Shown: in pieces, positions 60,461 to 64,000 of the stretch
How positions within the stretch are numbered: the stretch's first letter is position 1
Layout: each line of letters starts with the position of its first letter
Origin: DAIDKA01 sp035487155
Lineage (GTDB): Bacteria > Pseudomonadota > Gammaproteobacteria > Steroidobacterales > Steroidobacteraceae
DNA: 64,000 nucleotides
Assembly: GCA_035487155.1 (NCBI GenBank)
Contig: DATHMK010000031.1
Location: forward strand, 1-64,000
Reading direction: 5' to 3'
The notes under the pieces: model-generated
The model's input: the letters and a program-made list of their open reading frames with translations, nothing else
Database searches by the model: none
Told to the model about the DNA's origin: nothing
Program-made: the position numbers and the translations under genes

Positions 60461-61566
60461 GGCGCCTGTGGCTGCTGCTCCTGCTGGGCCTTGGCGGGGT
60501 TGCGCAGGCGCACATTGCCAGCAACGGCTTTCTCGTGGCCCGGGTGCAGGGACCGGAAATCAGCGGCTCCCTGGAGCTGGCGGTGCGAGATGTGGAGCTG
60601 GCCATCGGTGTGGATGCCAATCACGACGGCAAGGTCACCTGGGGCGAGTTGCGCGCCAGTCAGCCGCAGCTGCTGCGGTATGTGGGGCAGCATCTGGGAT
60701 TCCTGGCCCAGGGCGGTGCCTGCACGGTGCAGCTGGGCGCGTTGCAGGTGAACGACCGGGTCGATGGCAGTTACGCCTGGCTGCCGCTGTCCGCGCACTG
60801 CCCGAGCGCCGTGCAGCGGCTGAGTATCCGCTACTCGCTGATGGCTGACATCGATCCCTCGCACCGCGGCCTGCTGACCCTGACGGCCGGTGAGCTCGCG
60901 CAAACCGGCGTACTGGGCGCAGCGGGCAACGCGGACTTCGAGGTCTACTCGCCCTCCGCCTGGCGCACCCTGCTGGATTATCTGCGGGCAGGCATCTGGC
61001 ATATCTGGAGCGGCATCGATCATCTGCTGTTCCTGATTTCACTGCTGCTGCCGGCGGTGCTGATCCGTCGCGGCAGGCGCTGGGAGCCGGTGACGCAAGC
61101 CCGCCCGGCCGTGTTCAGCATTCTCAAGGTGGTCACGGCATTCACTCTGGCGCATTCCATCACCCTGACCCTGGCCGCCCTGGATGTGGTGCGCCTGCCC
61201 AGCCGCCTGACCGAATCAGTCATCGCCGCCTCGATCATCGTCGCCGCACTGAACAATGTCTTCCCGGTCGTCACGGACAGCCGCGCCCGCATTGCCTTCG
61301 CCTTCGGCCTGCTTCACGGCTTCGGTTTTGCATCCGTTCTCGCCGACATGGGGTTGCCCTCCGGCGCCCGGTTGCTGTCGCTGCTGTCGTTCAACCTCGG
61401 CATCGAGACCGGCCAGCTCGCCGTGGTGCTGGCGGTCATGCCCGTGGTCTATGCCCTGCGCGCCACCCTGCTCTACCGCCGGGCGGTGTTGCCCTGGGGG
61501 TCGGCCGTCATCGCCGTGATCGCCCTGGTCTGGCTGCTGCAGCGAGCGTTGCCGCCCATGGTTTGA
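60457..61566 (+). CDS. HupE/UreJ-like membrane protein with EF-hand loop
   Basis: A 369-residue protein with a signal peptide (LWLLLLLGLGGVAQA), a periplasmic domain to about residue 175, then seven hydrophobic helices in the HupE/UreJ_2 fold. GIWHIWSGIDHLLFLISLLLP and FGLLHGFGFASVLADMGLP are family-defining, with histidines for metal. An EF-hand loop, D53-x-N55-x-D57-G58-x-V60-x-x-x-E64, lies in the periplasmic part (DANHDGKVTWGE). HupE/UreJ proteins move nickel or related ions; here no hydrogenase or urease is present, so another metal or calcium may be involved. Confidence 0.88.
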   Translation: MRRLWLLLLLGLGGVAQAHIASNGFLVARVQGPEISGSLELAVRDVELAIGVDANHDGKVTWGELRASQPQLLRYVGQHLGFLAQGGACTVQLGALQVNDRVDGSYAWLPLSAHCPSAVQRLSIRYSLMADIDPSHRGLLTLTAGELAQTGVLGAAGNADFEVYSPSAWRTLLDYLRAGIWHIWSGIDHLLFLISLLLPAVLIRRGRRWEPVTQARPAVFSILKVVTAFTLAHSITLTLAALDVVRLPSRLTESVIAASIIVAALNNVFPVVTDSRARIAFAFGLLHGFGFASVLADMGLPSGARLLSLLSFNLGIETGQLAVVLAVMPVVYALRATLLYRRAVLPWGSAVIAVIALVWLLQRALPPMV

Positions 61567-61615
61567 ATCGCGGCGGCGCAGCGGTAGACTCGCTCACCAG
61601 AAACGGGAGGGGGTC

Positions 61616-62326
61616 ATGGCGGCTACCGGAATCGGATTAGGTGCCTGGGCGAGCGCAATGCTGGCAGCGGGCCTGGTGATGTCAGGCCTCGAGGCACGCG
61701 CGCAGACGCCAGCCGCGGCACCAGCGCCGCTGCCCGGGGAACACGGGCCACAGCGTCCACCGCTGTTTTGGCGCGAAGAATGGCAGCAAGGACCCAAGGG
61801 CGGAGAGAACTCCGTGACGGGCGCCTCGCTGGGGAACCCGGATCTGGAGTTGACGCCCATCGTGCCGGGTGGACAGATCATGCTCACCGGCGCCGCGGGC
61901 GATGAGAACAATCCCATCCATGTATGGCTGGGGCTGTGCACGACGCCGTGTGGACTGGCACTACGCAGCAAGCAGCACCTGGCGGATCTGACCGGGCTGG
62001 CGCGCATCCGCCTGAACACCAAGATGTCGGGCTACCATCAGATCCGGCCGATCGTGAAGTTGGCCGACGGCACGTGGCTGGCGGCGGATCGTACCGAGGG
62101 TTCCTCGCGCGACTGGATCGTCAGTGAGCTGTCCTTCGCGGATCTGCACTGGCTGAAGCTGGATATCGCGCGCGCCGTGACCACAGGCACCCCGCTCGAG
62201 CATGTCGATCTGTCCAAAGTGGACCAGATAGGCTTTGTCGATCTCATGCCCGGCAGCGGTCATGGACCCGGGGGCTGGTCCGATGTGGCGCAGATCGAGG
62301 TGTTTGCGAAGTCCGTCCCGCGCTGA
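61616..62326 (+). CDS. Secreted protein of unknown function
   Basis: A 236-residue exported protein (signal peptide MAATGIGLGAWASAMLAAGL..ARA). The mature part has a disulfide candidate (LGLCTTPCGLAL) and a beta-sandwich-like pattern (ADLTGLARIRLNTKMSGYHQ; RPIVKLADGTWLAADRTEGS; HVDLSKVDQIGFVDLMPGSG). This resembles carbohydrate-binding domains, which I infer only from the pattern. ATG 61616 follows GGGAGGGGG. It stands alone, converging on MscS. Confidence 0.65.
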   Translation: MAATGIGLGAWASAMLAAGLVMSGLEARAQTPAAAPAPLPGEHGPQRPPLFWREEWQQGPKGGENSVTGASLGNPDLELTPIVPGGQIMLTGAAGDENNPIHVWLGLCTTPCGLALRSKQHLADLTGLARIRLNTKMSGYHQIRPIVKLADGTWLAADRTEGSSRDWIVSELSFADLHWLKLDIARAVTTGTPLEHVDLSKVDQIGFVDLMPGSGHGPGGWSDVAQIEVFAKSVPR

Positions 62327-62338
62327 AGCGCGCCGCAT

Positions 62339-63166
62339 TCAGTTCGGCGTGGTCAACAGCCGCACCTCATGCTGCGCCAGCGCCAGATTGACATGATGTG
62401 CGCGCAGCGCCTCGAGCGTGGCGCGCGTGAGTTCCGCGCTCGCCGCCCCGTAGTCATCCACGGAGACCCAGGGCTGGATGCTGATCTGCGCCGCGCAGTC
62501 CGCCAGCCGCGCCACGCCGATCACCGGCGGCACATCCTTGAGGACCTTGGGGTTGCAGTTCACCACCTCCTGTATGACCTGCAGCGCCTCACCCAGGTCC
62601 GTGTCGTACGCGACATTGACCTGGATGCTGACCTGGCGGACATGACCGTAGTTGTGGAGGATCTCGCCGACGATCTTGCGGTTGGGAATCACGACCTTGG
62701 AGCGGTCGGAGTGCAGCAGCAGGGTGCTGAACAGGGAGACATGCTCGACCTGTCCTTCCACGCCCGCCACCTGGATGTACTGCCCCACGCGGAAAGGCTT
62801 GGTGAGGATGATCGACAGCCCCGCGACGACATTGCTGAGCACGCCCTGCATGGCAAGGGCGATGCCGGCACCGGCCACGCCCAACCCGGCGATCAGCGGC
62901 AACAGCTGCACCCCGAGGTTCTGCAGCGCCATGACCAGGAACAGCAGCAGCACCAGGCCGCGCACGACCCGTGACAGCAGCTGGCGCAGCGGCGGCTCCA
63001 GATCAAAGCGTCGCAGCGCGCGCGTCAGCCAGCGCTCGGCCCATCCGCCCACGATCACGCCGGCCACAATGATCAGAATGGCCGTGAGCAGCCTGGGGCC
63101 GAACTGAATGAGCAGATCGATGATCTGCTGACGGATATGGTCGATCGTTGACAGATGAATATCCAT
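62339..63166 (-). CDS. MscS-family mechanosensitive channel
   Basis: A 275-residue small-conductance channel. Three helices are seen: about 22-42 (RLLTAILIIVAGVIVGGWAE), 62-82 (RGLVLLLFLVMALQNLGVQL) and the pore helix with the glycine/alanine packing GLGVAGAGIALAMQGVLSNV. The beta domain begins KPFRVGQYIQVAGVEGQVEHV. This is the MscS family minimal length. ATG 63166 (MDIHLSTIDHIRQQ) is the best start. It is 10 bases downstream of the upp stop on the same strand. Confidence 0.92.
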   Translation of the reverse strand: MDIHLSTIDHIRQQIIDLLIQFGPRLLTAILIIVAGVIVGGWAERWLTRALRRFDLEPPLRQLLSRVVRGLVLLLFLVMALQNLGVQLLPLIAGLGVAGAGIALAMQGVLSNVVAGLSIILTKPFRVGQYIQVAGVEGQVEHVSLFSTLLLHSDRSKVVIPNRKIVGEILHNYGHVRQVSIQVNVAYDTDLGEALQVIQEVVNCNPKVLKDVPPVIGVARLADCAAQISIQPWVSVDDYGAASAELTRATLEALRAHHVNLALAQHEVRLLTTPN

Positions 63167-63176
63167 GGCGGCGCCG

Positions 63177-63806
63177 CTAGCGAGTGCCGTAGAGCCGATC
63201 CCCGGCGTCACCCAGGCCCGGCAGGATATACCCGTGATCATTCAACTGCGAATCGATGGCGGCCGTCCACACCGGCACATCCGGATGCTGCCCATGCAGT
63301 CGCGACAAACCCGCCTGACAGGCCAGCACGCACACGAAGCGTACTTCGCTGGCGCCGTGCTCCTTGAGCCGATCGATGGCCGCAACCGCGGTGTTGCCCG
63401 TGGCCAGCATGGGATCCACGGCGATCACGACCCGCTTCGCAAGCACCGTGGGTGCTTTGAAGTAGTACTCCACGGCGGCCAATGACTGCGGGTCGCGGTA
63501 CAGCCCCACATGGGCCACGCGGGCCGAGGGCACCAGGTCAAGCATGCCGTCCAGCAATCCCATGCCGGCTCGCAGAATGGGTGCGAACACCAGCTTCTTG
63601 CCCGAGAGTTTGTAGGAGCGCATGGGCATCAGCGGGGTTTCGATCTCGACCGGATCCAGCGGCAGGTCCCGCGTCACTTCGTAGCACAACAGCGTCGCGG
63701 TCTCGCGCAGCAGTTGCCGGAAGGTCTTGGTCGAGGTGGTCCGGTCGCGCAACAAGGTCAGTTTGTGCTGCACCAGCGGATGGGTCACGACCGTTACAGT
63801 GTTCAT
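63177..63806 (-). CDS. upp: Uracil phosphoribosyltransferase
   Basis: A 209-residue enzyme making UMP from uracil and PRPP. The PRPP loop is VIAVDPMLATGNTAVAAIDRL and the uracil pocket is in GYILPGLGDAGDRLYGTR at the C-terminus; the N-terminal VVTHPLVQHKLTLLRDRTTS and ETPLMPMRSYKLSGKKLVF match the family. ATG 63806 (MNTVTVV) is the family start; a GTG at 63821 is possible. The deaminase gene ends 40 bases upstream on the same strand, so the two form a salvage pair, with MscS at the end of the same transcription unit. Confidence 0.95.
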   Translation of the reverse strand: MNTVTVVTHPLVQHKLTLLRDRTTSTKTFRQLLRETATLLCYEVTRDLPLDPVEIETPLMPMRSYKLSGKKLVFAPILRAGMGLLDGMLDLVPSARVAHVGLYRDPQSLAAVEYYFKAPTVLAKRVVIAVDPMLATGNTAVAAIDRLKEHGASEVRFVCVLACQAGLSRLHGQHPDVPVWTAAIDSQLNDHGYILPGLGDAGDRLYGTR

Positions 63807-63846
63807 CAGAATACCCGGCACCTTATTGATTTATAATAGGATACCC

Positions 63847-64000
63847 TCAGCCATCGCAGCCTGCGCCGATGTCCTCATTCCAGACCTCGGGGTGCTGCTT
63901 GATGTAGCCGCCCAGAAGCTGCACGCACGCCGTGGAATCAAGGTCGACGACGCTCACCCCGCGCTCGCGCAGCCAGTCGATGCCACCGCGAAAGGTACGC
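63847..64000 (-). CDS. Nucleoside/cytosine deaminase, C-terminal part (runs off the right edge)
   Basis: The minus strand is open from the right edge to a TGA at 63847-63849, giving 50 residues that end in RTFRGGIDWLRERGVSVVDL, then YIKQHPEVWNEDIGAGCDG. This is the C-terminus of the CMP/cytosine-deaminase-like zinc family; fungal cytosine deaminase ends with a similar 'FEDIGE'. The zinc-binding part lies beyond the window. Placed upstream of upp, it would convert cytosine to uracil for salvage. Confidence 0.8.
   Translation of the reverse strand, partial: RTFRGGIDWLRERGVSVVDLDSTACVQLLGGYIKQHPEVWNEDIGAGCDG

Overview
The window is high-GC DNA with dense coding on both strands. It looks like the chromosome of a soil- or water-dwelling gammaproteobacterium. 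The gene content fits the Steroidobacter / Nevskia / Xanthomonadales neighbourhood best: secreted beta-propeller and DUF6152-type proteins, a PQQ alcohol dehydrogenase, a LemA/GIDE pair, DUF2242 and DUF3096. That placement is inferred from gene families; no rRNA or intact tRNA is present to confirm it. There are no rRNA genes, no IS elements and no CRISPR array.

Layout. (1-770) An AT-rich edge that looks like the end of an integrated element: an intact HigA antitoxin, a gutted higB toxin, their 35-bp palindromic operator, and a decayed 3' fragment of an initiator tRNA gene at 728-764 that marks a probable attachment site. (795-8,025) An MFS transporter, DUF3096, a repeat-containing lipoprotein, a TetR/secreted-protein pair with a clear promoter-operator, and two ABC permeases without an ATPase. 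(8,256-17,500) An OPT transporter, a SnoaL-like protein, a PQQ/haem alcohol dehydrogenase, a sedolisin protease, a PAS chemoreceptor and a VapBC-type toxin-antitoxin pair with a recognisable leaderless promoter. (17,704-19,339) An Anbu proteasome homologue followed by a transglutaminase-like protease. (19,349-25,866) An O-acyltransferase, a haem-motif lipoprotein, and a MarR-controlled operon of Old Yellow Enzyme, a metallo-beta-lactamase-fold protein with EF-hand loops, and a small secreted protein. (25,907-34,667) A ClC channel with CBS domains, an envelope-stress-like group (a striking heptad-repeat protein, DUF2242, PepSY, cNMP/DUF1003, PAP2), a first DUF6152 pair and a methyltransferase.

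(34,807-42,107) An MFS transporter, a twin-arginine carboxylesterase, and divergent from it a tightly packed six-gene operon: two secreted WEGDTL-like proteins, an MBL-fold hydrolase, DUF6152 and two tandem four-helix membrane proteins. This is the best candidate for an undescribed functional unit. (42,104-47,209) A catabolic operon: PcpA/LinE-type hydroquinone ring-cleavage dioxygenase, 3-oxoadipate CoA-transferase subunits and 3-oxoadipyl-CoA thiolase, with a divergent MetE-like protein. (47,221-57,407) M13 peptidase, LemA-GIDE, POT peptide transporter, RNB ribonuclease, LOG-family protein and a GAF-GAF-GGDEF-EAL regulator. (57,504-64,000) A DUF4331 / lipoprotein / TPR / HupE-UreJ operon, a secreted protein, MscS, and a pyrimidine-salvage pair (cytosine-deaminase-like and uracil phosphoribosyltransferase) that runs off the right edge.

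Two themes recur. Canonical EF-hand calcium loops occur in three unrelated proteins (MBL fold, GIDE, HupE). DUF6152 genes sit beside WEGDTL-type secreted proteins at two separate loci.
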